Shown: positions 46,514 to 58,641 of the stretch, in pieces
Position numbering within the stretch: position 1 is the stretch's first letter
Layout: each line of letters begins with the position of its first letter
DNA from: Gyromitra esculenta
Lineage: Eukaryota > Ascomycota > Pezizomycetes > Pezizales > Discinaceae
Assembly (NCBI GenBank): GCA_038503075.1
Contig: JBCAML010000002.1
Location: 2,170,001-2,234,000 of the forward strand
DNA: 64,000 nt
Direction: 5' to 3'
Notes under the pieces: model-generated
Told to the model about the DNA's origin: nothing
Databases searched by the model: none
What the model saw: only the letters and a program-made list of their open reading frames with translations
Position numbers and translations under genes: made by a program

Positions 46514-46785
46514 CCGCAGGCTTTAGAGAGAGCCGCCCGGGTTGATGTAAAGATCCTGGTAGGAGAGGCACAGTGAACCTAACCAATTTAAGGGGGGTTT
46601 GGGGTGTTTTGGTGGATGTTAAGGTTACAACACTTGGGGTGTGGCAAATAGCTCTGGGTGTTGTTGAATATGTCGAGAATGTAGGATAGAGTATGGTTCT
46701 CGAGGGGAATCAAATCATAGGACACTTACGTCACTTCTACCAGGGTCTTTACATCCACCCAGGCGGTTCTCTTCAAAACCTGCGG
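46514..46785. mobile_element. MITE family F copy 1, TA-flanked
   Basis: A 272-bp element with terminal arms of about 48 bp: left starts CCGCAGGCTTTAGAGAGAG, right ends TCTCTTCAAAACCTGCGG. TA flanks both ends (46512-46513 and 46786-46787). Arm differences are six transitions and one transversion by eye. The interior is non-coding and is shared with 60379-60571, proving a dispersed family. A Tc1/mariner-type mobiliser is likely from the TA duplication. Confidence 0.82.
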
Positions 46786-48908
46786 TAGATCTGCTAAGGT
46801 GTTGGCGATGGAGATAGAAGTTCTCGCTACGCGACAACGTAGCGAGGGATGAGTGTGGGCTAGCATAAACTGAAAGTAAAACTTCGAAATTCGCGGTTGC
46901 TGGGGTGGAATTAGCATTTGGCGAGTTTTAGCTATTGTTTTTACCAATCCGCCCCCGCTTAGCATGCATGCAGTACCCTGCTGTGATGGGCGGAATGGTT
47001 AGGGTGCAAGCTCAGGAAAGATATTATGAGGTATATGAAGCTAGCTTTAATTTAGACAAATCAGTTCATATACTATTTTCCATCAACAAACTCTGTCCCA
47101 ACAGCTGGAAATAAGTGCATTCTGATCATCCAGTGATTGGTATATTCATTCATGCTTACATGATGGGTTCCTTAGCTGTCAACTTGGTGCAGCTCAACAT
47201 ATGCACGTAGTTATAACCCATAACATATATCGATCTGCAGAGGAAAGAAACCTCCGTGTATGCGAGCCAGCGAACAAAAGACAGCATTCTGGATTCTATG
47301 CGCTTTCAGTCTGTACGTTAAATAGTTCTGAGTAATATCGACGATGAAAAACGTGGTTGTAGGATGGAATGGCAAGGTATAGAATTCAAATACCCGCAAC
47401 GCATTGGTCGGGTTTATTTCGTTGTCTTCAGCTGCTATGCATCGGAGCAGAAAACGGGTCTAATCAGTAATTTAGTGCCGTAGGTCCGAATACTGGATCC
47501 CTCCCATAACGTTTGGCTCCGAAGTATACCACAACCTAAGACACAGTCAGACAAACTCATGATACAGAACATGGTCGGGGAGATACTCCGTAGCCATGGT
47601 ACTGGACATCTGATTATGTCCCATTTTGAATTATGTGGCGGGGCCTCCTTCCTCGTGTAAGTTTCTCACCAGTTGCGCAATTCGGGAAGCATCCACCCCG
47701 CCTCCACAGCCTATCACTCGCCCGCTCTATGCCAACAACCACTCATCACCGATTGCCGATCTCCTCCCTAAATAATCTCTAGGCGCATCTCCATATCACG
47801 AGTCATCCCATCAAGCAGGGTGTGCCGTCTTGCCATGGCTTATTACATATTCTTTTTCCCTCAACCGCATAAAACGGCGTTTCTTTCTTTCGGGTGGAGC
47901 GGTTAAAGGGTAATCGTGAAAATAAGAAGGGTGGCAAAAGCGCAGGAATTAAAATAATAAGCGAAAAAGAAAACAAGTATCTGAAATTGATTCCGTGGTC
48001 ATTAGCCATGACTCGATTCTTCTGACTCTACCTGTGGATCAACAAGACGAAAAGTCACATGCTAGAAGTCAGCAACTTCATACTCCCTCATCAAATTCAT
48101 CAAGGGGGTTTTCCCAGACTTGCCACAATGTTTACTAGCTGAAACACGGTTGTTTTCCGCTAGAAGTAGAAGATCATCGATTTTCTGGGTGTGAATGACG
48201 GATTCGATATCCCCAAACGCTGTGGCTCGCCGATATTCACTAGAAGTCCCCAAGATACAGTTTTCATCTCAATATATTTGCTACAGACTAGTCTCTCTGT
48301 CTAGCAGCATGATTCTGGTTGTGTTTATAAAGCTCTTCCACTCAATCGCTTCCAGGTAACTGTATTATACCATCGACGACGCCTGCCGTACAGGTGCTGT
48401 TGGGACTGGGACTTCTGCTACCCATTAACTTCTAAGAGAGCTGCCAGAGGGTTTCTTGGCCGGATGGCATGATGTTTGTTATACTTATTATTTTTTGCAA
48501 TTCAATTAATGCCCTTCAATCTTTGTATTTGCGGAGAAACATGGTTTCCCTAGTGTAAAGTAGAGTTATGACTATTACCCATTCCATTTCCTAAGCACGT
48601 ATTCGGTATCAGTTTAGATAAGAACATAATATCATTCTTTCAGCGGGCTGTTGCTATGTGCCTTCCTACCTGGGATCAGTGAATTGGTTCTATCTGTGTG
48701 TTTGGGTAACAGTTTCACGATCTTCTGGGAATCGTATCCCGTTAATGGTGTTCATATCACATTCCTGATGAGGCCTAGAGATTGTCGCAATCTGTCAACG
48801 CCTAGGTCACATACGTGGGGATTCTTACTTTTGGTATCAACTGTTGATATCAACAGAGTTTTGTTTAGCTAGCCGTCATAACCTAAGGGTTGGATGCGTG
48901 TATGATTT

Positions 48909-48928
48909 ATCTATCTATCTATCTATCT
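48909..48928 (+). repeat. (ATCT)5 microsatellite
   Basis: Five perfect ATCT units in non-coding DNA. Confidence 0.9.
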
Positions 48929-51900
48929 GATATCGACAGAGCGGGGACTACGGTTTGTCGAAGTCATTATTTTCCAATGGTGAAACAGATCTTTGGCGGG
49001 GACCTGGATCGTCAGGTCGAGAGTAGTTATCTATGCTACTGTACTACCTCATAAACTGATAAAGTTGCTAAGGGTTTGGTGACTGCGTGCGAGGTCCTAT
49101 ACCAGCACACGAACACTCATACCTGGTGAGGACCCTTCCAAATACGATGAGATTATCTATTTACCTACCTAATCAGGGTTAGCATCTTTGACGGCCTCTT
49201 ATCACTAGCTTATGGAATAGTACAGAAGACTATCATTGTGCTTGTATTCCTCATAAAGAGTTTCCAGAAAATGGCAAAGGATGAAACGTAATATTGACAG
49301 CCTAGAATCATGCTGTTTGTGCATTGTGGGTATCTTTTGGCACCAAAACATCACGGTTTTTCTTCTTGAATTTGCATCCTTCAAAACTGTGTCACAAATT
49401 GACTCCATTCAATACAATACAAATATGCACTTTGATAGGTAGCACTCGAAGAATAAAACTTCGTCGCAAGAGCAGGTGTCACATGTCCACGTTTCAGTCT
49501 CAAAATGTGAGTTATAGCAAAAAAAGCCAAGATGGGATTGAAAGTGATGGCGGTAAGCTAGATGAAGGATGGGCGAGTTCGAACCATCCTGGTAGCAGTG
49601 GACCTTATCATTTATGTGCGTTCACTGGGGGGATTTGTATCGGATTTCATAGTGGTACTGCCATTGGTTCTTGCATGTTCTTTTACATTCTTCCAGAATT
49701 CCCGATTTCGGGACGGCCGATGACAGGATACTTTGGTAAGCCGAGAGACACCACAGGCCTGATAGATCATGTCATGTGTTCTGGTTTTGTTTCAGAGGCA
49801 GCAACAGAGTTGCGTTAGCTTACTTCTGTTCCATACAGAGCCTGTCCTTGGTGTTTCAAATGGGCGGCCCAGCCAGCCTTAAAGAATGATGTATGGTCTG
49901 GGTGGCGGGAATTCCATGAGATCTTAATCGGAGGCAAACTCGGTAAAATATTGTTATCAGTCTCCTACCCTCTGTTACTTCAATTTTAAAAACGTAAGGC
50001 CTTTTATTTTATTTCCAATCACAAATATTGGTATAACCGAAAGTCTCGCAAATCTGTAGACTATTTCCACAAAATCACCACTGGTGCCACTCAGCTCAGT
50101 CTATTTTTGGTGAGATATGAGGTAGATATTTTTCTGTGCCGGTCGGACATATTGAGATACCCGTTTGAATTGCCGAAAGTGTTCGGAATATGTGCAACGT
50201 TTCACCCATGAGTGTTTTGAATATGCTTTTTCGCGCCTCCTTGACAAGGCAATGACTCGCAGTGCCGCATATGGCCGAGGTCGGGCCGGGCTACTAGCGC
50301 AGAATACAGGGCACTGAAATTCGGGCACCGAGTGCTTTCTTATGACCAACACCGAAACCTTTTTCTTGTCAAGGAGAATACTGTCCCGGAAGTCTGCAGA
50401 AGTGGGTATCAACTCTGCAAAAGACATCGGCCCTACAGAATCTGGTTGGTACAATAGTTCGTACAAAGGCGACACGACACGTCGAGGACATATATAAAGC
50501 GCACGGGTGGCGTAAGGATTTGAGTGACTAAAGACTTGGCAAAGGCTTAAAGCTCAAAGCGGTAGCCCGTCAAACTACGTGGAAACCTATTCTGTAACAT
50601 CCTTCGCATTCTTCTGTCTCTCGATCTAAAGTAGCTAGTGGATGAAACCTCAAAGGAAAAAAAAAAATCAAAGCTGTACAACGCATTGAAGGCGTGTAAT
50701 CCTCGAACTGAGGCATCAAGGTGATAGATAGGAGGGTAGGAAAATCGGTATCGAAGTAGTTCCATGTTTTCAGGTCAGTGCATCCGATAAGGAACATAAT
50801 GGGCAAAGCAGAAAGACCATTTCTGCCAACTTACCCTGGGAGGAGTTCTCTGCAGATGGGCTTGTCTGCGCATGCCTAGCCGTTCGCCAAATTGGCGCTC
50901 CATAGAAGAAAATCCTGTCTAGTGGGTCGCCCTTCACTAAACCTTGCTTTTTTACTTTGTAATTGATGAGTAAAAGTAATCAGATTCGCCATCTACCACA
51001 TGATTTTTACAAACCGACGTACAAGATTGCCAAATATCACAAATTTGTGTCTATTGCGGTACCGTTTTACACAACATTAGGCGCCTTCAGAAAGGGACTT
51101 GGAAAAAGAAAATGCGTTTCGAGGACAGTGGGATGATGAAGAGACTAGACTTGACCCAATAGCTGCTTCTGTTGACAAGCGATTTCACGATTGTCAGATT
51201 GAGGATATAAAGTTGGCGCACGGGGCAAAAGTTGGCTGTTCGAGACAAGCGGCACACGAAGACCTGGATTCAACATCCCTGAAATCCTTCGGTGTTCGCG
51301 TGTGAATTGTTGGCTATGAAAATCTTCGATAGCGAGGAATTAGGACCTGGTGTATGAGGTATGTCATATAACGGCGTTTTTGCAAAATTGAGTGTCTCAT
51401 TCTAATTTGTGAACGGGGCACTTTGTTGGGGAGGTATTCTCAATTGAGTGTCTCATCTATTAATCTTCTCCCGATTTAAATATGTATACTTGCCTTCGCT
51501 ATTAATACGGAAAACTATTGACGTGGAGAATGAGGGGTCTCCGCCGCTCTCCCCGGTGGCTAAAATCTATAGGGTTTACGAAAAAACTTTTACCGACTAA
51601 CTTTTTCAATCTGGATGCTGTTCGGATATGCTACAAAATATTGCATGGCTGAAAATTGGAATTAAGCTAGTGGAACGTGCAGATTTTCAGGATGCGGAGT
51701 TTTGACAAATGAGGCTGGAGATCATTTCATCTGAACCAGAGAATTGTGTGGTCGAAACCAGGCCACTGAAAAAAAGTATTCATGTAAGACGTCACTGTTT
51801 AAGATGTTCAATGAGACAGAACTAGTGTTTGGGGATCTGAACGTCCCCCTTAAACCGTTGAATTAAAACGAAGAGTTGGAGTGTGGGCGAACGAGAGTGA

Positions 51901-53919
51901 ACGGTTTCCGGGGACAAAGATACGACAGTTTTTCCAAAGAAACGACTGCGTATTGTAATTGTAGAGTAAGTTTTCTTTGGTACGGTAACCCTCCATTCGT
52001 TATTCTCAAGTTTAGATAAGTATAAGAGCAAGCGTGTACTTCGTATATCACGAAAGGGGTTGCTGACACAACTGCAGAACTACTCAGTACAGTAAAACAT
52101 GACGTTATGAGTTTGGGAGAAATTTTGGCGGTTTATACATTTTGCGAGATACCCTGACGGTCAGAGATTGATGCATGCTCATTGCATGCTCATGATATGA
52201 AAAGATCAAAGAAGCAGGAACTGTAATTTAAGTGACACTAAACGTGTTCTTGCTAAATCGTGAGTTTTCCAAAAAAATTTCTGTAGACGAGATGTTTCTA
52301 CTAGCATACATATCTTCTCAAGTGTTGGATGTAGATTTTTTGCCCCTTCAGTATCTCTCACGCATCGCGATCTCATCGAGGCAGATGTCGATTGTGATTG
52401 GTGTCAATGGAATGGAATCTCGTCTTTGAAAGTAGCTATGCCCTGTAGCAGGATAGTTGATATGGTAAAGTCTACTGGAGATGTGGCATTTTAAATCTTA
52501 TTTCAAGGGTTTCGATTGCGTTAAGATACTGAGTTTGAAGCTTTCATCTCTGAAGCGGGTCCTGAGGGATGCGTGGTGGTTTAACTGATAAAGAGTGATG
52601 GGTATCTCAACTTAATTTTGGTACATCCCGATGAGACGGGTACTGAAGAGTCCTGGGTAGTTGAAAGTTCGAAAGAAGCGCTGATATATACAGCCCCAAG
52701 AAAGAGATACCGGGCTAAGGAAAAAATTGGCACTCATCCCGGAGAGAAACGTGAAGCGGTAAGACCTGTGTAGACATTAATATCTGGAAACTGGAATTAA
52801 GGAAAATGTTGCCTTGATGAGAGATGTCCGCCATTCAATGCAGTGGAAGAAAGGTCCCTAGATATATATTGTAATTAAAGTGAAATAAAAAATTCTTACA
52901 ATATGTAGGTCCTATCTGGTGTAGGGTGTTACATCAGTGAGCGTTTGAAGGTAAGGCGACTCTTGCGAGCGTTCTTTTTAATATCGATCTTCTCTTGAGA
53001 GGAAATTTCATAGCCCTGGATGGTATACAAAACGGTCCTTAAACCACGAGCAGGGTCAATTCAGTGTACAGCAGAAAGATACGGTATGCATTGCCTCTTC
53101 CGGATGGAGATACTCAGAGAACACCTGACGAGAATTTAAGTATCGCCATCGAGGGCGCAAAGATTCAGGCAATTGGGCGCTTTGCAAGCCAGAAGACTTC
53201 TCTGAAGATGGGATGTATAAATGATTGCGCTCGGGAATGTAAAAATTTGTATGGAATGCATAGTTAAGTAATTATATTTATGTATGGGTTAAATATTTTT
53301 CATGAGGCACTTATATATATGTATACATATCAATCGTGTTAATTGGCAGAAAAGGTTTTTTTTTATTTAGTCTTCAGGCTTAACTGGCTATAGGCTCACT
53401 TAAATTCAAAAAGAATCGCGGTTCCATCTGCTTATTTATTTGTGTAATTTTGCTTGCAATGCTGTACATGCAAAATAGTTGTGGATCAAACTAGAAAACA
53501 GTAAATAAAAAGCGATGAGAACTATGGAAATACTGGCATGCTATAGCTAAATACCATCTAATAACTTTTCAGTCGCCTTGTACGGAAATTACCACCTCAA
53601 TCCGCTAGTAGTTGTGCTCAATAGGGAGGAGGGTACAGCCCTGTACATGAATATCTGTTCAGTGGCTGATATAAATAGTATTATATATAAAATCAAAGGC
53701 TAGGGAAGGGGGGGTTACTTCCGTCGTGTATCAGGCTGTTGTTGTACTTACCTGCTCGATCCATATTTGCGATTTATTCCTAATAGGTGCAGCCTCCCGC
53801 GAGAAGTACTTATAGCCCAGTGAGATACCTTCCTGGTACACATATGAGTCAAAGGATTTAATTAATCGCAATGGTATAGTAGACGTAAAATTAATGGAAA
53901 TCGCAACGTACGTAAGTAG

Positions 53920-54663
53920 TTAGATAAATTTTACTAACATCTTGCAATCGGCGACTATCTCGCCTTTGGAGCTCATACGCTCCCAGTCTTTCCGTTCTAT
54001 AATCGTCGTCTCACCAAAAACGAAATCTTTAACCACGACCTGCCCGCTGTAATGCTGAGACTCTATGTACGACAACTTATCGCGGAATAGATGTTCTCCT
54101 GCAGGAGTTACACACAATGCTGGAAATAAGTTATTACTGATTTTGTTTTAACGTACTACATATTCTCACATAGAATAGGGTGGAGGTGGTAAGTGGTTTT
54201 GCATACCTGAATATCCAATTATGCTACCACATCCATTCTGCAGCATAAACTTGGTAGCCCTAAGAACATCCTCCCAGCAATACCCCCCAAACCCATCTTC
54301 TCCGCTCCATTCCTGCTTCCAATCTTCGAAGCGCTCAATATGCCATACATGTAACCCCACATAAGCTTCTCTCGTCAAAGGGTTGGAAGGAGACCAAAGA
54401 TGTTCTGGAGTGATATCCCATTCCTTTAAATTACCCTGAATCAAGGCTTTCCAGTGATGTGACAGAAGTGGGAGACTTATGCATACCCCACAGGGCGATT
54501 TCGAGATTGGAGAAGCAACATATTTCAATGACAGATACGGTGCTGTGGCTGTCCACGCGGTGAGAGAAGCGAGGGTTAATGGGGAGGGGTAAAGCGAAGA
54601 GTCTGCACTGAGGAGGATAGGAAGATCGGATGGATCTAGGGGTACTAGGTAAGGTGGCATCAT
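53920..54663 (-). CDS. GNAT-like N-acetyltransferase family protein (putative)
   Basis: Two minus-strand exons, 54207-54663 and 53920-54119, joined across a GTATGC...TTCCAG intron, give 218 residues. The order of segments fits a fungal GNAT-like fold: an N-terminal YLVPLDPSDLPILLSADSSL region, CGVCISLPLL, YVGLHVWHIERFEDW (motif-A-like strand and helix), then GYS-ALCVTPAGEHLFRDKL near the end, as in the last helix of acetyltransferases. Substrate unknown. The start is uncertain: ATG at 54663 is the first in frame, but coding-like sequence continues upstream to about 54845 in another frame. That would fit an extra intron (about 54675-54753, with a CTAAC branch site) or a frameshift. Confidence in the family is moderate; confidence that it is a gene is higher. 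Confidence 0.55.
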
Positions 54664-54975
54664 ATGAGTGACTTGTAGAGTACTCTATGGCGTTCTGGGG
54701 TTCTCCGACGTTAGAGTGTGGTAGTTGCACAGCCACAACACGGCCGTCACCTGGCTTTAGCACGTAGAAACTGAACCCTCCAGCCTTAAGCTTCGCCAAT
54801 CCTTTCTTGCTGAAAAAGAGGACTCTGACTGCCGGACAACTCTTATAAAGTATAGCTACTTAGAAACATCAAGCAATTCTTATCGTGGCCATTGCGAAAT
54901 CGTTATTTGATACTCAAAAAAACATCGATTTTATAGGGGGGATTGAGTGGCGCAACTGGATACAGCATGTAGCAT

Positions 54976-55073
54976 CATAATATCTCGCGAGTAGCGCCCA
55001 TAATTAGACTGGGCTCAAGTTTGCGCAGCGGCTGGTCGAATTCACCTTGAGGCTCAATTTACGAGATATTATG
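54976..55073. repeat. 12-bp perfect inverted repeat with 74-bp spacer
   Basis: CATAATATCTCG at 54976-54987 recurs as its complement at 55062-55073. Just upstream (about 54950) is TGGCGCAACTGG, which looks like a pol III A box, and a weak B-box-like GGTCGAATTC lies in the spacer. The parts do not fold into a tRNA that I can draw. Confidence 0.35.
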
Positions 55074-55124
55074 GTCCCGAAGAACATGGGATTTAGGGTT
55101 AAGACCACATGTACTACATGTACT

Positions 55125-55354
55125 AGCGAGAAAATAAAGTCTGTTCGGTTTGGTACAAAGCAACAACCTTCCACTTATTGAACAACATCTCGCTATGACC
55201 ATGAAAATCAATAAAATGGAACAGGAGAACCCCATACGATTACAGCGAGGCATATTCGTGTGAATCAGGAGGTATAGCATTGAAGAGATTCGTTGTTCTT
55301 GAGATTTTCTTTCGCGGTGATTGTACCGAACCGAACAGACTTTATCCCCTCGCT
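55125..55354. mobile_element. Inverted-repeat transposon, family G
   Basis: 34-bp arms at 55125-55158 and 55321-55354 share AAGTCTGTTCGGT and end AGCGAG/CTCGCT. They differ at four positions, all transitions. The 162-bp interior is non-coding. No target duplication was recognised. Confidence 0.75.
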
Positions 55355-55720
55355 GATATTGGCTCCTTCGATTTCTCGACAAAGATGCTAGCAATAGGAT
55401 TGGCCGCAAGACATTGCTTGTAGGCCTACTCAAGTTTCTCGAACCTTTTGTGGTATGTTGCACTTTACATGCACAATGCTTCTCGACCTACCAGCACTCC
55501 CTCGGTAACGGCGCGGCGTTTGGGTCACTAAATTTTAGAAATATAGCACCAAGTTCGACAAATTTGTGTAAACTGAGCTTAGTAGAGTATACATCAGATA
55601 TCATCCCATCATGTTATAAATTTTCGGCACATCCTGCCAATACTTGTTGGGAAAGTTCGGGCATTGCAGTTTAGTCAAAATGTTATGACGCTACTAAGGG
55701 AGTGCTGGTAGGAAAGTACT

Positions 55721-55961
55721 ACGGGGGTGGAGGAAAGTCTGTCACCAAGTGGCGGTGCTAGTGGCGGTTCTTCTCTTAATGCTTAATATCCTGGTGCTCT
55801 TCTTTCACTAAATAGCTTTTCAATCACTCTATCTCGGAAGCATCTCTACTTTCCGTAAGCTTGCTGCAAAATTTTAAAGGTTTCCCGGTCTTGAGTTAGT
55901 TGACGGTTGAGTTTGGCACTACCAGCACCGCCACCTGGTGACAGACTTACCCCTACACCCC
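55721..55961. mobile_element. Inverted-repeat transposon, family D copy 2, with 7-bp duplication
   Basis: The left arm begins ACGGGGGTGGAGGAAAGTCT and includes AAGTGGCGGTGC. The right arm is its complement ending CCCCTACACCCC. AAGTACT flanks both ends (55714-55720 and 55962-55968), a candidate target-site duplication. Arms match the copy at 4428-4660. Confidence 0.8.
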
Positions 55962-55971
55962 AAGTACTGTT

Positions 55972-56170
55972 ATCGGGGTAAGCCTGTAGACAGGTGGCGG
56001 TGCAAGTAGGAGCTGTCAGTCTTTCTTCCCACGAAACAACTCTTCGAGAGACCTAATAAAAGTGGTAAGAGGTGGTGAATGCAATGTATTAAACGTTGGA
56101 TAAAGTTGGCTAGTAATTTAAATGAGTTTGAGTAATCCCCCCCAAAAAGCTGCACCGCCACCTTTCCCCG
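55972..56170. mobile_element. Inverted-repeat transposon, family D copy 3, degraded right end
   Basis: Starts only 10 bp after copy 2. The left arm has CGGGGTAAGCCTG and GACAGGTGGCGGTGC. The right arm keeps CTGCACCGCCACC, then diverges. The interior resembles copy 1 (shared AAATGAGTT near the right arm and AACTC.TC.AGAG..CTAAT near the left), so this copy, not copy 2, is closest to the 4.4-kb element. Confidence 0.72.
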
Positions 56171-56706
56171 GCATGCTAGTACGTATCTCTTAAGCAGGTG
56201 AAGCTGCCAACGAATTTGGTGGTTGAGTGTAAGGTCTCATTTCAGCAAACGAAACCCCATATCCGGTAGGATCCTCCTCAATGTAGTAAGATCATCGGTA
56301 AGCGCAAGATTTTAGAGAGTGGGGGTGACAGGCAGCTGTGCTACGTGATGATGATATTTTGGTGTTTGATTGGAACGTAGCTAATGGGGTGCGGGTATCG
56401 TCGCGAGGAGAAGAAACTTAGTATAAGCTTCCTGCCAAGGTTATATATACATCTTTAGTAATATGGCCTAATATAATTCTACTAAGACCTAACTCAGGAA
56501 TTCTATTCTGCTGAGTATTTTATGTAGGTTTTGACACATATTTCCCCGGAGAGTGGGTTATATGTGACTTTGTCCATCACCCATGCATGTTTAGCTGCAG
56601 ATCGCTAGCAGTGAACGACAACCAATAAAATTGAATCAGAATCGAAACGAAGATACCGCCACGTCATCTTCCATTCTCTCACGAGGAAAGCAGTTTTTCA
56701 AACGAA

Positions 56707-58641
56707 ATGCCAACTAAAGTTATCATTATTGGAGCAGGTAAATATCTTTTCATGAGGATTGAAGGGATGTTATCATTGACATTTCGTAGGCTGGTTTGGC
56801 TTAGTCACAGCTAAGACGTCTGTATTGCACAGTCTCTCTCAATTGCTTAATCTGACTACAGATGTAAAACAGATATCTTCAGGTGGATCCGACAATTGAT
56901 CTTACAATCATCGAAAAAGAGAGTACCGTTGGGGGACCATGGAGTCGGGAGAGAATATACCCAAAGCTTACAGCACAACAACCATTCGGTGTACTCGAGT
57001 ATTCTGATCTTCCGCTAGATGCCGATGGAGACAGAGAATATTTTATTCCAGCAGAAAAGCTCTTTGCCTACACGCAAGCCTACGCAAAAAAATTCAAACT
57101 GCTCGATCGCACCCGTCTCAATAGCGAAATCTATAAAATTTCGAGAGCCGAGGACTTGAGCGGCTGGAATGTGTGGGTCAAAAACGTGGACTATCCTGAA
57201 AGGGCCCCTCTGTATTGCGACAAGTTGATTCTTGCCACAGGATTGACTTCTCAGCAAAATATCCCTGCTCTACTAAACAATAAATTTGAACACCCAACGT
57301 TTCACTCCCAGGAACTAGGACGCAGGCACGAATTTCTTGATTCGTCATCAGTTAAACGCGTCACAGTTTATGGAGGTGGAAAATCGGCGTTGGGTGCTGT
57401 TAGCACATGTGTCGGTCTCGGAAAACATGTGGATTGGATTATCCGGCAGACCGGAAGCGGTGCTCCTGCTTTAAAACCGAGTCGATTGTTTGGTATTAGT
57501 ACCGATACTTTTGTTGGTAGTCGGTACTGCTCCAAATGGCATCCAAGCGTCTACTCCTGCGAAGATAACTGGTACCAGTTTCTACATAGTGGGAGAAATA
57601 AGTTTGGCTATTGGTTTCATTGGGCTTATTGGGGCTTTGTGTCCTGGATCTTGAACAGGCAATTTGAGTACGGGAGGAGTAAGAATTCGGAGAAATTGAA
57701 GCCGGATGTTATAGATCGGAGGTAACATATATCCCTCACTCCCTTTTTAGAGTTTCGAAGAGGCTGTGTAAAGGTTGACCTTCATTCAAGCATCTTCTGG
57801 GAAAATACACTATCCGCTGTTGTGACCAAACCAGAGATATTGACTGCGATACACAAAGGCGAGTTGATAGAAGTTCACCGGGAAGATATCCAAAGCCTCA
57901 CCGGAACGAAAGTGCATTTAGCCAATGGCAAAAGTCTTTATACTGATGCTGTTATTTTTGCCACTGGGTGGGACGTCGGTCAACCACAGTTTTCTGATTC
58001 TGATGCAGCGCATCTAGGGCTCCCCGTTAGCCGTGAAAAATACCCGGAGGAGCTTAAGAAAAAGTGGGACGACCTAGAGCAGGAGGCAGAAGCTAAAATA
58101 ATTGAGCTCTTTCCTCGAATAGCATCACCTCCATCCACATACAAGAGTTCCAAACCCACTCACATGCCTTTCCGCCTCTATAACTGCATTGTGCCACCAG
58201 ATCTTTTTACGAAGAATGACCGCTCTTTCGTTTTCGTTGGTGCTATTGGTACAGCATACACAGCGATTATTTCAGAAGTTCACGCTTTGTGGGCTGTGGC
58301 CTGGATGACCGAAAATCTGAATTTGGAGATGTCGAGCTCGGAAGTTGAACGCCAAGTAGCGTTAGTCAATGTTTGGCTCCGGAAGCGGTATCTCACCGCT
58401 GGAGAGAAAATGCTATATATCCTTTATGATTTTCTGCCTGTAAGCTTCCGACCTTCCCTTCAGCGATAGTTTGTAACTGAAGGCTCGATTTTGTGTCCTG
58501 TAGATGATTGATGTAATGCTCAAGGAGCTTGGTGTTAATAGCAACAGAAAGAGGAGTCCTTTGGAAGAGCTCTTTGGCCTTTACCGGCCAACTGACTATC
58601 GTGGGCTTGTAGACGAGTGGAAAGAGGCTCGGGGAATCTGA
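56707..58641 (+). CDS. FAD-dependent monooxygenase, FMO-like
   Basis: Exons 56707-56737, 56790-56817, 56873-57721, about 57761-58439 and 58504-58641 give about 574 residues. The protein begins with the FAD-binding GAGWFG (residues 9-14), then EKESTVGGPWSRERIYPKL, FAD-contact PAEKLFAYTQAYAKKF, ATGLTSQQNIP, a second Rossmann motif VYGGGKSALGAV (NADPH side) and the FATGW motif. These mark the N-hydroxylating/FMO-like class that uses NADPH and O2, common in fungal specialised metabolism; substrate unknown. The strict FMO fingerprint (FxGxxxHxxxY) is not seen. Intron 4 is a problem: the strong acceptor TTTTTAG at 57750 puts the next exon out of frame, and only the weaker AAG at 57760 restores it. 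A one-base frameshift is the alternative. The next recognised gene downstream on this strand is a Zn2Cys6 regulator. Confidence 0.83.

Larger units (their letters stand above)
45933..53919. other. Gene-poor stretch
   Basis: Contains the element at 46514-46785 and an ATCT microsatellite, but no supported gene. Frames worth recording without a call: 47803-48009 (minus, ATG start, 68 residues with one hydrophobic helix); 48062-48253 (minus, no ATG, faintly ankyrin-like GKTPLMNL); 49483-49818 (plus, ATG start, 111 residues, one hydrophobic Gly/Cys segment); 50101-50475 (minus, no ATG, 124 codons). A direct repeat AATTGAGTGTCTCAT occurs at 51386-51400 and 51442-51456. Confidence 0.45.
54664..56706. 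other. Intergenic with three inverted-repeat elements
   Basis: Upstream of the GNAT-like gene the minus strand stays coding-like to about 54845 (see that entry). The rest holds a small inverted repeat, three miniature transposons and the presumed promoter of the flavin monooxygenase. No other gene seen. Confidence 0.5.

Noticed and set aside
48062..48253. Ankyrin-repeat fragment
   Set aside because: Only one weak GKTPLMNL match, no ATG and no second repeat.
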